Origin: Zingiber officinale
Lineage: Eukaryota > Streptophyta > Magnoliopsida > Zingiberales > Zingiberaceae
Reading direction: 5' to 3'
Assembly (NCBI RefSeq): GCF_018446385.1
Contig: NC_055987.1
Coordinates: 36,947,702 to 37,011,701, forward strand
DNA length: 64,000 bases
Shown: in pieces, positions 55,062 to 64,000 of the stretch
Position numbering within the stretch: the stretch's first letter is position 1
How the letters are laid out: every line of letters starts with the position of its first letter
Program-made: the position numbers and the translations under genes
The notes under the pieces: generated by a model
Database searches by the model: none
What the model was told of the DNA's origin: nothing
The model's input: only the letters and a program-made list of their open reading frames with translations

Positions 55062-55499
55062 ACCCTCCTCATTCATCTAATGACTGTTACCTAGTTGATT
55101 GTTAATATGAGTTTGTTTCCTGAGCTGAAGCTTCAGGACTTTTGTTGTTGGCAATAGAATAAACCGTGCAGGACGAACAGGCTTGTGAACGTGTTTGGGT
55201 ATTATAAAACATATGCAGTGAACTTTCAGTATTGAAGTCGCGACTTGAATGATGATTGATGATGTTCTTTTCGTTATCCATCTGCTCATTCGATGATCTA
55301 CTAGATGCCTATCGACTCTTAACAGTCGAATAAATAAAGATTAGTAATGTTAAAGCAAAAATAAATTAGTTTAATATGAAAATGTAAGATGTAATTTCCG
55401 ACTATTTATGTTACGCAACTTCTGCCGGCGACTGGTTGAGGTCAATGTCCAAGGAGCAGTTCATTCACTAGAGCCAGCGAAAAAGGATGACTCCTCGAG
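55062..55499. other. 3' flank of the RING gene
   Basis: Likely 3' UTR with poly(A)-signal-like AATAAAG and AATAAA sequences near 55328-55365, then the border of a GC-rich gene-fragment block. Confidence 0.45.
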
Positions 55500-55725
55500 A
55501 GCTCGATGCGCCGCCCCAAGGCAAACTGCCGGATCTGTGCCCTGCTGCCCGCTTCGGCATCACAACAGCCTCGAGGGCAGGGCAGGGGAAATTGATTTTG
55601 GCCTTGGGGCAACGGAACTGGGTCGCCGCGGCGTCGTATGCACGCGCCGCCTCCTCAGCGGTGTCAAAGGTGCAATTCCTTTACCTGATCTCCGCCTACC
55701 TCGCCTTCCTTCACCCTGGAACAAT
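55500..55725 (-). pseudogene. AP2/ERF gene fragment
   Basis: On the minus strand, 55668-55585 reads FDTAEEAARAYDAAATQF followed by RCPKAKINFP. This is the C-terminal half of an AP2/ERF DNA-binding domain (the YDAAA helix and the PKAKxNFP end). The preceding bases up to 55725 contain a stop-broken AEIR-like piece, where the beta strands with WVAEIR should be, and the spacing to FDTAEE is too short. The N-terminal half of the domain is missing or scrambled. Downstream text (to 55500) has no ERF feature I recognise. It cannot bind GCC boxes as it stands. It lies head to head with an FKBP fragment of the plus strand. Confidence 0.75.
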
Positions 55726-55999
55726 AAGACGAGAGAATTAATAATGGCGCAGTGGTTGGGGTGTTTGACTGACAGCGAAGCCGTATAAGATTCCTTCTGC
55801 TCCTCCGACTCGGAGTCGCAGGCGACCGAAGAAATTGTCTAGGTGCCAGGGGCAATTGTCGTACCAGCTGCCGCGGGTGGTGGAGCGCTCTTCCACTCCA
55901 TCCGCGTACCCAGCTGTGCTCAGCCCCATTGGCCGGCGAGAGGCCGGTCTCTTCCACTCTTTCCTCCTCCAAGTAGATCACCCTGCACGAGCCTTCGCC
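55726..55999. other. GC-rich spacer between gene fragments
   Basis: No recognised coding homology. A segment GGCGCAGTGGTTGGGGTG (55746-55763) resembles a tRNA or SINE A box, but no B box or cloverleaf is seen. Confidence 0.3.
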
Positions 56000-56320
56000 G
56001 ACCTTCGGCCTCGCCTTTTGCAATCGCGTCGTCGGCATCGGCACGTTCACCACCAAGGGGTAGCTCATCAAGGTGAAGCAAAACCTTCGTCGGCATCGGC
56101 ACGTTCGCCTTTTGCAATCGCGTCGTCGGCATCGGCACGTTCGTCTTTTGGCACTCTTCGGCCTACTTGACCACGGATTTGCCCTAAAGTTTGGATCTTG
56201 TGTGTGGATTCAAAACCTTCGAAGCCGCATTACGTCAGGAAATTGGAGAACGGCAAGGCGTTCGACAGCAGCTACAAGCACGGGCAGCCGCTCACGTTCA
56301 GAGTCGGCGTCGGCGAGGCA
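56000..56320 (+). pseudogene. FKBP13-like peptidyl-prolyl isomerase fragment
   Basis: Reading FCNRVVGIGTFTTKG then a TAG where Gln is expected, then LIK (56014-56080), matches the start of the mature FKBP13-type domain of the thylakoid lumen. After a duplicated stretch, HYVRKLENGKAFDSSYKHGQ and PLTFRVGVGE (56227-56317) give the next part of the domain. The catalytic half after VGVGE is absent. The fragment is therefore N-terminal only, has an in-frame stop, and is interrupted by a tandem duplication. An intact FKBP13 assists folding of lumenal proteins such as the Rieske subunit; this copy cannot. Confidence 0.75.
56014..56146. repeat. Tandem duplication inside the FKBP fragment
   Basis: The segment CCTTTTGCAATCGCGTCGTC with its continuation GGCATCGGCACGTTC occurs at about 56014 and again at about 56108. 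A partial copy (TCGTCGGCATCGGCACGTTC) begins at about 56088. Confidence 0.85.
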
Positions 56321-56448
56321 AAACTTGCTCAACTCAATCTCTAAAAAAAATTAGAAATTTGTTTTTAGTTGATTTTGGTTTGTTTTCGTGCTATTTGTGT
56401 TTTGGTTTTATTCCTTCTAATGCTCCTGCATACCGCATTAACGTACAC

Positions 56449-56600
56449 TAGGTTCACTGATAAGGAGCAGCTCCACCATAATCACCTGCAATGGGAGTGA
56501 GTCACATGTTACTCCATGAAAATCTAGGTCAAAAGATCTTAATTTTTTTGAGACTAAAAGATTATCAGCAAGAAATTTTCGGATACGACTTTTGAATACA
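56449..56600. repeat. Partial duplicate of the membrane protein gene (exon 3 and intron part)
   Basis: TACACTAGGTTCACT, then CATAATCACCTGCAATGGGAG, then AATCTAGGTCAAAAG, align with 50340-50460 (the exon 3 start and adjacent intron of the minus-strand membrane protein gene) in the same orientation, with moderate divergence. Confidence 0.7.
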
Positions 56601-57399
56601 GGTGGTAGAAGAAAAAATTTAGGAAGAGGAGGTTAAGAGGAACGTTGAAATGAAAATAATTTTTTATTTAAATCAAACTTAAATTATTATTTTTTATCAG
56701 AATCCTAACCTTTATTTAAATAATCTATAAAATAAGAAAAAAATTATAACAGAAAAAAAACTAATATTACAAAAAAAAGATAAAATCTAAATTAATTTTT
56801 TTAAAAAAGAAAACTAATTCTAAAATTTTAAAATAAATAAAAGAAAAAAAATTAAAAGCAGTTATCATATCTAAAAAATTTTATCTTTTTAGATAGGATA
56901 ATTAAAAAATTCTTACATCAATTATTCTATCCATTTCTTAAATTTAAGATTTATGAATAGTACTTTTCTAAATTTAGGGAATAAATTCTATTCCCTAAAT
57001 ATTATAGAGGAGAAAAAAAAGTTGATATATAGTGTAGTAAAAAATGGATATCTAAATTTAATAAAGTAATTTTTTTACCCTAAATTATGTATTTTGGATA
57101 AGGAAACTGATGTGGATGTTCTAACACATCCATGCCAGGGGTACGGGCTGACTACTAGAAAGATGATGATGTCTTGTATAGACTCCGAATAGAGCATAAC
57201 CATATCAGGAGGCCACAAGTTGATCATCTTTTTTGTCGGTAGTCTTGATTGTCCTTCAAAATCCAAAAGAGAGGTTGCTAGTCTCATTTTTTTCTCGTCA
57301 CAACTTAAAGGGGAATATAGTCATATTGGAAGACATGAATTGATTGTGTTGCTAGATGCTCCAACATCAAGTTCATAATAAACATAATTCTTCTCTTGT
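56601..57399. other. AT-rich insertion within the duplicate
   Basis: No ORF of note. A and T runs fill 56630-57070, and 57071-57400 is of ordinary composition. It has no counterpart at the parental locus (50460-50560), so it was probably inserted after the duplication. I could not identify ends or a target duplication. Confidence 0.4.
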
Positions 57400-57715
57400 G
57401 TGATGGATTTCACGTACAACTATAAGTCCACGAGATGTTTTACAAAGTGTTTATAATCATGATCCATTCTTTGCAAGTTGTATCTTACGAGGCAATGTTC
57501 ATTGCACCTTAGACAGACTTCCTAAATAATATCTGAACTGAAGTTCAACAATGGGAAAAGGATTCATAAGAGTCAAAAGTCCTGAATAAGAGGAACTCGC
57601 AACCTCTTACAATTCATACAGATTGGGATCGACAAGTTGAATGCACTTTCTGAATATATATACATTTTGGTTGGTTTACAAAGTGAAAAGTCGATCACCT
57701 TTGGTTCACTGTGAT
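57400..57715. repeat. Second block of the membrane-gene duplicate
   Basis: TTGTATCTTACGAGGCAATG, CTGAAGTTCAACAATGGGAA and TTGAATGCACTTTCTGAATA align with 50560-50810 (intron sequence of the same gene), ending at TTTGGTTCACT, where a copia LTR begins. It is separated from 56600 by about 800 bp of unrelated sequence. Confidence 0.75.
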
Positions 57716-58246
57716 CTACCGGTGGTTCTCATAAAAACCTAAGCCACATGAATTCTAGACAATTAAAATAAGAATTTGTATAGGAAAAACAAGAACATAT
57801 GATCATGGATCTTCGTTTTATCGAGAACATGACATAAGAAAGCAAATAATATATAAACATAATAACAAAGAACTTGATTGAAGAGTCGTATCTTTGTCCT
57901 TTAGTAACGTCAAAAAGATCTTATGGGAGAAGAAATAGCGGAAGGAAAAGGTAGGTCTTCCGAAGGAGTTAGGGTTGACGACGCCGAATTCTCTTCGTCA
58001 ATAGGGAACGAAGAGACGTCTCAAGATTACCCTAATCCTCTGGGGACCAACCCATTATATAGTTGACATCTATTATCAGCCCATCGATAATAATATATAC
58101 GAGACTATAGATTCTACATATATGAGATCCACATCTAATTATCCGAAACCCACTAGACATAAGTTAGATCACTTTAAGGGGTTGGATCGTATTCACGTGT
58201 GTAACTTACAAATAAGTCCACCTAATAGGGATAATTATATTCAACA
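57712..58246 (-). repeat. 3' LTR of the right-hand copia
   Basis: On the plus strand from TGATCTACCGG to TATTCAACA, about 535 bp, bounded on the right by the PPT and on the left by the membrane-gene duplicate. The left edge is approximate. Confidence 0.6.
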
Positions 58247-58800
58247 ATCTCCCACTTGGGCTATATGTGAGTTGTATGTGAAATACAAGTAAAACTTTAG
58301 TTGATATCAAACTTTATTGGTACAAAATACCCTTGTAAATAATCTGGTCATTTAACTTTATTGGTATAGGACTAAAGAGGTCATAGCTATTATATATGAT
58401 CGTAACAAGCTCCAACAATAATCACAATACCAATGTCATTAATGACATTGATCAAGATGTGGATGTGTAGAGTGGAAATTAGATAAAATGTGATCAATAC
58501 ATATCAATTTCCAACTGGTCCTAAGATGACCTTAAAAGAAGTCAGATCATATTTGCAAAATATTTTATGCTAAACTGCAATAGCAAATCATGATCAACTT
58601 TATGATTCCAAAAGGAATCTTAATCATATTTACAAACACCAAATGCTAAACAGCAGTAGTAAATGATGATATTATAATCAGAGTCTCAAACAAACATGTA
58701 AATTCCTTTTAATGTTTTAAACTTTAAGTACGTACAATAATCAAAACAACATATTTGTCTTTTTTTTATCAAATATAGAGCAATAAGATAAATATAGACT
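58247..58800. other. Copia 3' untranslated segment
   Basis: Between the pol stop and the PPT on the minus strand. It has repeated TCATAATCACAATACCAATG- and ATGATCAACTTTATGATTCC-like text but no frame. Confidence 0.5.
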
Positions 58801-58804
58801 CCCA

Positions 58805-59167
58805 CTAGATGAGTTCTTCTTCCATAAGAAGGACTCTCATATCCACAATATGCGCATGAAACACTTTAGGCACCAAGCCTTTGGTGAGTGGATCAGCCAA
58901 CATGGAATCTGTGCTGATGTGCTCTACCATAATCTGACAACTTTGAACTCTTTCTTTAACCGCTAGAAATTTGATGTCGTTGTACGTGGACTTCGACGAA
59001 CTACGATTGTTCTTGGCATAAAGTTCTGTGGCTTTATTATCATAGTAGATCCTCAGTGGCCTATCAATGCCATCAACAATTTGTAATGTTGTGATGAAGT
59101 TCCGCAGCCAAATCCCATGATTGGATGCTTCATAGCATGTTACCAACTCTGCCTCCATAGTAGAAGT
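58805..59167 (-). pseudogene. Copia RNase H, C-terminal part
   Basis: STMEAELVTCYEASNHGIWL, PLRIYYDNKATELYAKN, HISTDSMLADPLTKGL and VFHAHIVDMRVL mark the end of a copia RNase H (the STMEAE motif and the D of the YYDNKA block are visible). The N-terminal part lies at 60975-61261, beyond an inserted solo LTR. RNase H removes RNA from the RNA-DNA hybrid during reverse transcription; this one is interrupted and non-functional. Confidence 0.85.
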
Positions 59168-60974
59168 TGTTAGACTTTCGAGCCGCAAAAACCGCTTTTT
59201 GCGTTGCGGAAACCTCGAAGCTAGCTACGGATCCGTGCGAAGATAAATAAATAAAATTCATGTACATGTTTGTCTACACTAGATCTACCTTAGATCTACA
59301 TGAAAAGGAAGTATACCCTTGTAGCGATGCCTTTCGCTTATCCCGCTCGTCCAAATGGTTGCCGGATCTCGTAGAGTGTCAAGTGTACACTCCTCTACAC
59401 ATATCCACACGGACAAAAGGTGGAGAGAACCACTTAGAGTGTGCTAGCACCCTTGAGAGGTCTCGGCAATGGAGGAGAAGGAGAGCAAGAGAAGAGAGGA
59501 AGAGGAAGAAGAAGCCTTGAATGAGAATTCACTCACCACTAATGTGGCCGGTCACTTAATGGAGGTTTTATACCTCCATGTAATACCAAGAGTCATGGCT
59601 CTTGGTCTTCCTTATGAGGTGGCACATAATGATGTAGCCTTGATAATGTGGAACACTATCATTGGCCGGCCCATGCCAAGTCACAATGAAGTGACATTTG
59701 ATCAAGTCAAACTTGACCCTTCATCTTCCCTCTCAAGTCAAGTCAAACTTGACCTCTTATCTCCTATGGTTGATCAAATCTACCCTTTGATTCAAATCAA
59801 TTTAATTTAATGAATCTCTATTCATTAGTTTAAATTGACTCAATGAATCATAGTCTAAATTAGACTTATTTGACACATGAATCAAATTGAGTCCAACTCA
59901 ATTAGTCTAATTTGGATTACTCTTAATCCAACTTGGTTCATCACATAATCCTAATCCTCTTGGTCCATCATATGAACCTAATCTCTATCTAACTGTCCTT
60001 TGTGTGTGACCCTATAGGTTCTTGTAACATTGGCAATGCTCCTAAACCTATTTAGAAACATAAGTAATGAGCGGTATCTAGCAACACATCATTACTACCC
60101 AAGTTACAAGAATGTTGAGATCCAATATCACCATTGTGACTACTAATTGTGACTCTCACAATATGTGATAATGTCCTTCTATTCTTGACATCTAAATTGA
60201 TCAATTGAGGCATACACTGTGTCATCCTCTAATCAATTTATGACTTGAACTCCAAGTAGACTCACTCTAATCAAATGAACTCAATATCTCATATTGACTC
60301 ATTTGGGCATGGTTATGCACTTAGTGGTCTCACTCTATCAAGAATCATGATGTTACTCCCGTCATATAGGAGGGATAGATCTCATTTACATCACTCACAT
60401 CCCTTTGCATAATTTGTTATATACCCAGTAGTCGCCTTTATAGTCCACCCATTTACGGGTGACGTTTGACGAAGCCAAAGTATGTAACTCCTTATGTAGG
60501 GAACCATGATGACTTCAGGTCCAAGAACTGATAGTCATACTAATAGTCACATGAGAAAGTATATGACACTCATATAACGATCCATGATATTTTTTCATGG
60601 CTGGTCATTCAGTATACATTCTCCAATGCATACCCATGTGTCAACTTGATATCTAATATCCATAACTTGTGAGATCAAGTCATCGAGTTGACCTACATGC
60701 TAGTCTCATCGCATTAACATTGTCCCTGAATGTTAATACTTGACTAGTAATGATTAAAAGTAGTGTTCTCTATATCATCTCACTATCAATTCAACCAATC
60801 GGTTGATATAGATAAGAACCTTCTACTCAAGGACGCTATTATACTTAGTTATTTGACACCAATACAAGTAAGTATAATAACCATAAAGAAATACCTTTAT
60901 AAATATATAGGAATATGATACATCGAGTTCATACAACAATCATCACATGATCGACTCTAGGGCTCTCACTTACA
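59168..60974. mobile_element. Solo LTR inserted in the copia RNase H
   Basis: It begins TGTTAGACTTTCGAG and ends CTCTCACTTACA, flanked by the perfect 5-bp duplication GAAGT (59163-59167 and 60975-60979). About 1.8 kb, no internal region. A TAGAAGTGG sequence reads through if it is excised. ORFs inside are chance. Confidence 0.85.
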
Positions 60975-61261
60975 GAAGTGGCTACTAGCGTTTGCTTGAC
61001 GCTCTTCCAAGATATAACCCCTCCAGCAGGCATGAAGATATAGCCCGAAGTGGACCTCTTGCTATCCAGACATCTAGCAAAATCAAAGTCTGAATATCCA
61101 ATCATCTCCAAGTGATCTGATCTCCGATACGTTAGCATATGTCCTTTAGTTCTTTGTAAATACCGCATCACTTTCTTTACCGCTTTCCAGTGTGGCAGTC
61201 CTGGGTTACTAACATATCTGCCTAACATCCCACTATAAATGTTATATCTGGTCGAGTACAA
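60975..61261 (-). pseudogene. Copia RNase H, N-terminal part
   Basis: GLPHWKAVKKVMRYLQRTKG, MIGYSDFDFARCLDSKRSTS and GYIFMPAGGVISWKSVKQTL are the standard start of a copia RNase H. The homology stops at LVATS, exactly at the solo LTR, and resumes as STMEAE at 59167. Confidence 0.85.
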
Positions 61262-62230
61262 ACTTATGCATACATGATACTTCCCACTGCTGACGCATAT
61301 GGGAATTACTCCATCTCCTTTATTTCAAGTTCAAGCCGTGGACACTGCTGCAAGCTGAACTTGACACCTCTTGATACAGGTGTATCACCGGTTGTATAGT
61401 TCTGCATACCATACCTTACAAGCACCTTTTCAATATAGGCCTGTTGTGAAAGTCCAAGAATGTCTCTTGAACGATCACGATAGATCTGTATGTCTAAAAC
61501 AAAGGATGCTTTTCCAAGATCTTTTATTTCAAAATTACTAGATAGAAATGACTTAGTTTAAAGCAGCAGATCCTTATTATTGCTCACAAGCAATATATCA
61601 TCCACATACAAAATAAGTATAACAAACTTGCTCCCACTGAACTTGACATATATGCACTGATCAATGGAGTTCTCTTTAAATCCAAATGAGATAACCACTT
61701 GATCAAATTTTCGGTACCACTAACGGGACACCTACTTTAAACCATAAATGGACTTCTTTAATTTACATACTAGGTGCTTTGAGTCTTTACACTCAAAGTT
61801 CTCTGGTTGCACCATATATATAGACTCCTCTATGTCTCCATTGAGGAATGTGGTATTTACGTCCATTTGATGTAGCTCCAAATCATAATGAGTTACAAGT
61901 GCCATGATTACCCTAAGAGAGTCTTTCATCGACACGGGTAAGAAAGTCTCCTTGTAATCAATGTTTTCTTTCTAAGTGAATCCCTTGGCAACAAGACGAG
62001 CCTTATACTTTTCAACATTACCCCTTGAATCTCGCTCGGTTTTAAATATCCATTTACAACTAACGGGCTTCTTCCTTCAGGTAATTCAACAAGTTCCCAA
62101 ACGTCATTGTCCGCTATAGACTTCAACTCTTCTTGTATGACATTAATCCACCTTTCAGGATCAGAGCATTGTTTGACTTTTTGGAAAGATGTAGGATCAC
62201 TCTCCAACCCTATGTCAAAATCATATTCTT
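61262..62230 (-). pseudogene. Copia reverse transcriptase
   Basis: Fragments in different frames: DPERWINVIQEELKSIADND and VWELVELPEG (62207-61926), HQMDVNTTFLNGDIEESIYM and LVCKLKKSIYGLK (61935-61732), then YVDDI-like text on the minus strand at about 61585-61600. A stop after SIYGLK and at least one frame change near 62000 break it. It would copy element RNA if whole. Confidence 0.8.
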
Positions 62231-63473
62231 AGAGATAAATATAATCACGAGAATTCATGCTTCTCCGTTTCCTTGTAGATCGCCTTAAAAGCACTTGTGT
62301 TTGAGGTGGTTGAGGTACTTGCTCATCAATATGAGGCAATACTTCAATTTCAGTGGCCGGTTCCTCCAATTGCATTGGAGATGTCATGGAAATATCTTAA
62401 TTCACTACGCTTACTGGATGTGTGATACCCATAATGTGCGGTATGATAACCATACCACTACTGATCGCACTAGTAGTAACCACAGGAGGATTGTCAATGC
62501 ATTCCTTAAAAGATATTTCCCTGATTTTATCACTCCCATTGTCCTCATTGAACTTGGCATTTCCTATTTCGAAGAAGGATCTATTAGAGGGATTATAAAA
62601 TTTATACGCTTTTGACTTCTCAGAGTATCCTACAAAATTACAGCTAACTATTCTTGAGTCCAGTTTCTTTTCATTAGGCTTGTAAGGCCTAGCTTCAGCT
62701 GGACAACCCTAGACGTGTAAGTACCTAATGCTAGGCTTCTTACCCGTCCACATCTCGAATGAGGTTTTAGTTACTGTCTTACTAGGTACTCTATTGAGTA
62801 GGTAAACTGTAGTCTTGAATGCTTCACCCCACAAGGACTCTGGTAGAGAAGTGAAAGCCATCATACTTATTACCATGTCTTTTACGGTTCGATTGCGACG
62901 CTCAACTACACCATTCTGACTGGGTGTACCAGGCATGATATACTGAGGTACAATTCCACACTCAGCATGGTAATTCGCAAATGGTGCTGGACGTTGTTCA
63001 CCTGATTCATCATCTCGACCGTAATATTCACCTCCACGGTCAAATCAGATAGCTTTAATTTTCTTACCTAGTTGAAGTTCAACTTCGACTTTGAAAATTT
63101 TGAACATGTCTAAAGATTGAAATTTCTCATGAATAAGGTACAGATAGCCAAATCTGGAATAGTCGTCTATGAAGCTAATAAAATATGTGTGTCCATTCCA
63201 AGATACCTTAGGAAATGGTCCATAAATATCTGTATGTATTAACTCTAAAACATCACTACAACGGTTAGCCCCCTTATTCCTTTTGTTAGTGGTCTTCCCC
63301 TTGAGACACTCTATGCAGACATTAAAGTCTAACATGTCAAGGGAATCGATAATTCCATGTGACATTAACCTTTCTAGGCGTTGTTTTGATATATGTCCTA
63401 AACGCCTATGACATAACATGGAAGAATTCTCGTTAGTCAATTTACGTTTCGTACCTATACTATGCATTATCAC
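62231..63473 (-). pseudogene. Copia integrase
   Basis: The HHCC region (CHRRLGHISKQRLERLMSHG, CIECLKGKTTNKR) and catalytic-core segments (ELIHTDIYGPFP, FISFIDDYSRFGYLYL; FDRGGEY after a stop near 63045; then PGTPSQNGVVERRNRTVKDM, 62936 on) are in order. Stops occur at about 63045 and 62709, and the linker to RT (62230-62700) is broken. The D-D-E residues can be traced across the breaks, but no single frame encodes the enzyme. Confidence 0.85.
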
Positions 63474-64000
63474 GTTATCAACTGTAGGAGTAAAGTGTTC
63501 AATTTATAAAGCTTATAAACCAAGGAACCATTGCCAACCAATACTGAATTAAAGAAAATACTAAAAATTTCATTTCTAAATGAACAAGAATAACCTGATT
63601 TGTCCAAACAAGAAATTGAAATTAAATTCCATCGAAGAGACGGTACAATAAATGTATTTTCTAAATCCAGAAAGACATTGGTTCCTAAATAAAGCCTAAA
63701 AACACTAATCGACTCGACTTTAGCCTTCTTTCCATTTCCTGTATAGATGTATCTTTCACCATCAAGCGGAAGTCGGCTCTTGAGACAACCTTGCATAGTG
63801 ACACTTATGTGAGTAGTAGCATCGGTATCTATCCACCAAGTGTCAGTGGATACTATAGCTAAATTGACTTCTGAACTAACAAAGTTGAGAAAACTCTCAG
63901 AATCTGCAGTTTGTTTTCCTTTTCCTTTGTTATTGATCCTCTCTCGTTTCTTGCTCGCACTTTGAGGATCAAATGTTAAGTGAGCACTCTCAGATGTCTC
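63470..64000 (-). pseudogene. Copia protease and gag C-terminus, cut by the window edge
   Basis: Minus-strand text VSTDTWWIDTDATTHIS, followed by GERYIYTGNGKKAKVESISV and FVPSLRWNLISISCLDKSG-like text at 63796-63480, corresponds to the copia protease and pre-integrase spacer. At the window end a Lys-rich piece resembles the gag tail after the zinc knuckle. The catalytic triplet reads DTD rather than D-S/T-G. Confidence 0.65.

Larger units (their letters stand above)
57712..64000 (-). mobile_element. Degenerate Ty1/copia element, running off the window end
   Basis: Minus strand: 3' LTR (about 57712-58246), PPT (plus strand CAATCTCCCACTTGGG, 58244-58259), RNase H split by a solo LTR, RT, integrase, then protease, with gag beyond 64000. 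Several stops and frame changes exist. The lineage differs from the copia at 20-26 kb: the PPT is AGTGGGAGATTG and the LTR is short. Confidence 0.8.

Noticed and set aside
55746-55763. tRNA gene or SINE, from an A-box-like GGCGCAGTGGTTGGGGTG
   Set aside because: No B box at the right distance and no cloverleaf pairing by eye.

Overview
This window looks like nuclear DNA of a flowering plant. Its genes have short exons and GT-AG introns, and the families are plant-specific: a vacuolar sorting receptor, an APL-type MYB-CC factor and a PWWP protein. Most of the rest is nested LTR retrotransposon sequence. A monocot, perhaps Zingiberales, is my impression from the repeat and protein style. The sequence alone does not prove it.

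Layout. 1-3.1 kb: AT-rich DNA with an array of foldback (MITE-like) units and an embedded miniature LTR element (TRIM). 3.5-5.6 kb: a PWWP-family reading frame that lacks its PWWP domain. 6.6-7.7 kb (minus): a six-exon APL-like MYB-CC factor. 8.5-13 kb: eroded LTR and retroelement-like ORF remnants. 13.0-28.6 kb: a four-level nest. A SIRE-like LTR (A) is split by a copia-type LTR (B). LTR B is split by a Ty3/gypsy Tat-lineage element. That element in turn holds a minus-strand Ty1/copia copy, and the ends of both are fused by a deletion. 28.6-38.8 kb: a second SIRE-like element split by a gag-only, pol-less element with two LTRs. 38.8-40.9 kb: a third LTR B copy. 40.9-42.5 kb: PPT plus 3' LTR of another element. 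42.5-44.4 kb: a minus-strand Tat-like gag and LTR remnant.

The gene-rich part is 44.7-55.1 kb: an intact 12-exon vacuolar sorting receptor (minus), a small membrane protein gene whose first exon needs a frame change (minus), and a RING E3 ligase of the RF298/MIP1 type (plus). At 55.5-56.3 kb lie fragments of an AP2/ERF gene and an FKBP13-like gene on opposite strands. At 56.4-57.7 kb is a broken duplicate of the 3' part of the membrane protein gene. From 57.7 kb to the end is a degenerate minus-strand copia element whose RNase H is split by a solo LTR with a clean 5-bp target duplication.

The host genes are not an operon or an obvious pathway. VSR sorts cargo to the vacuole, the RING protein should be a ubiquitin ligase, and the APL-like protein a phloem-type transcription factor. 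The most unusual signal is in the repeats. Several LTR families each carry a dense array of short self-complementary motifs at a similar place in the LTR, with a different motif in each family.
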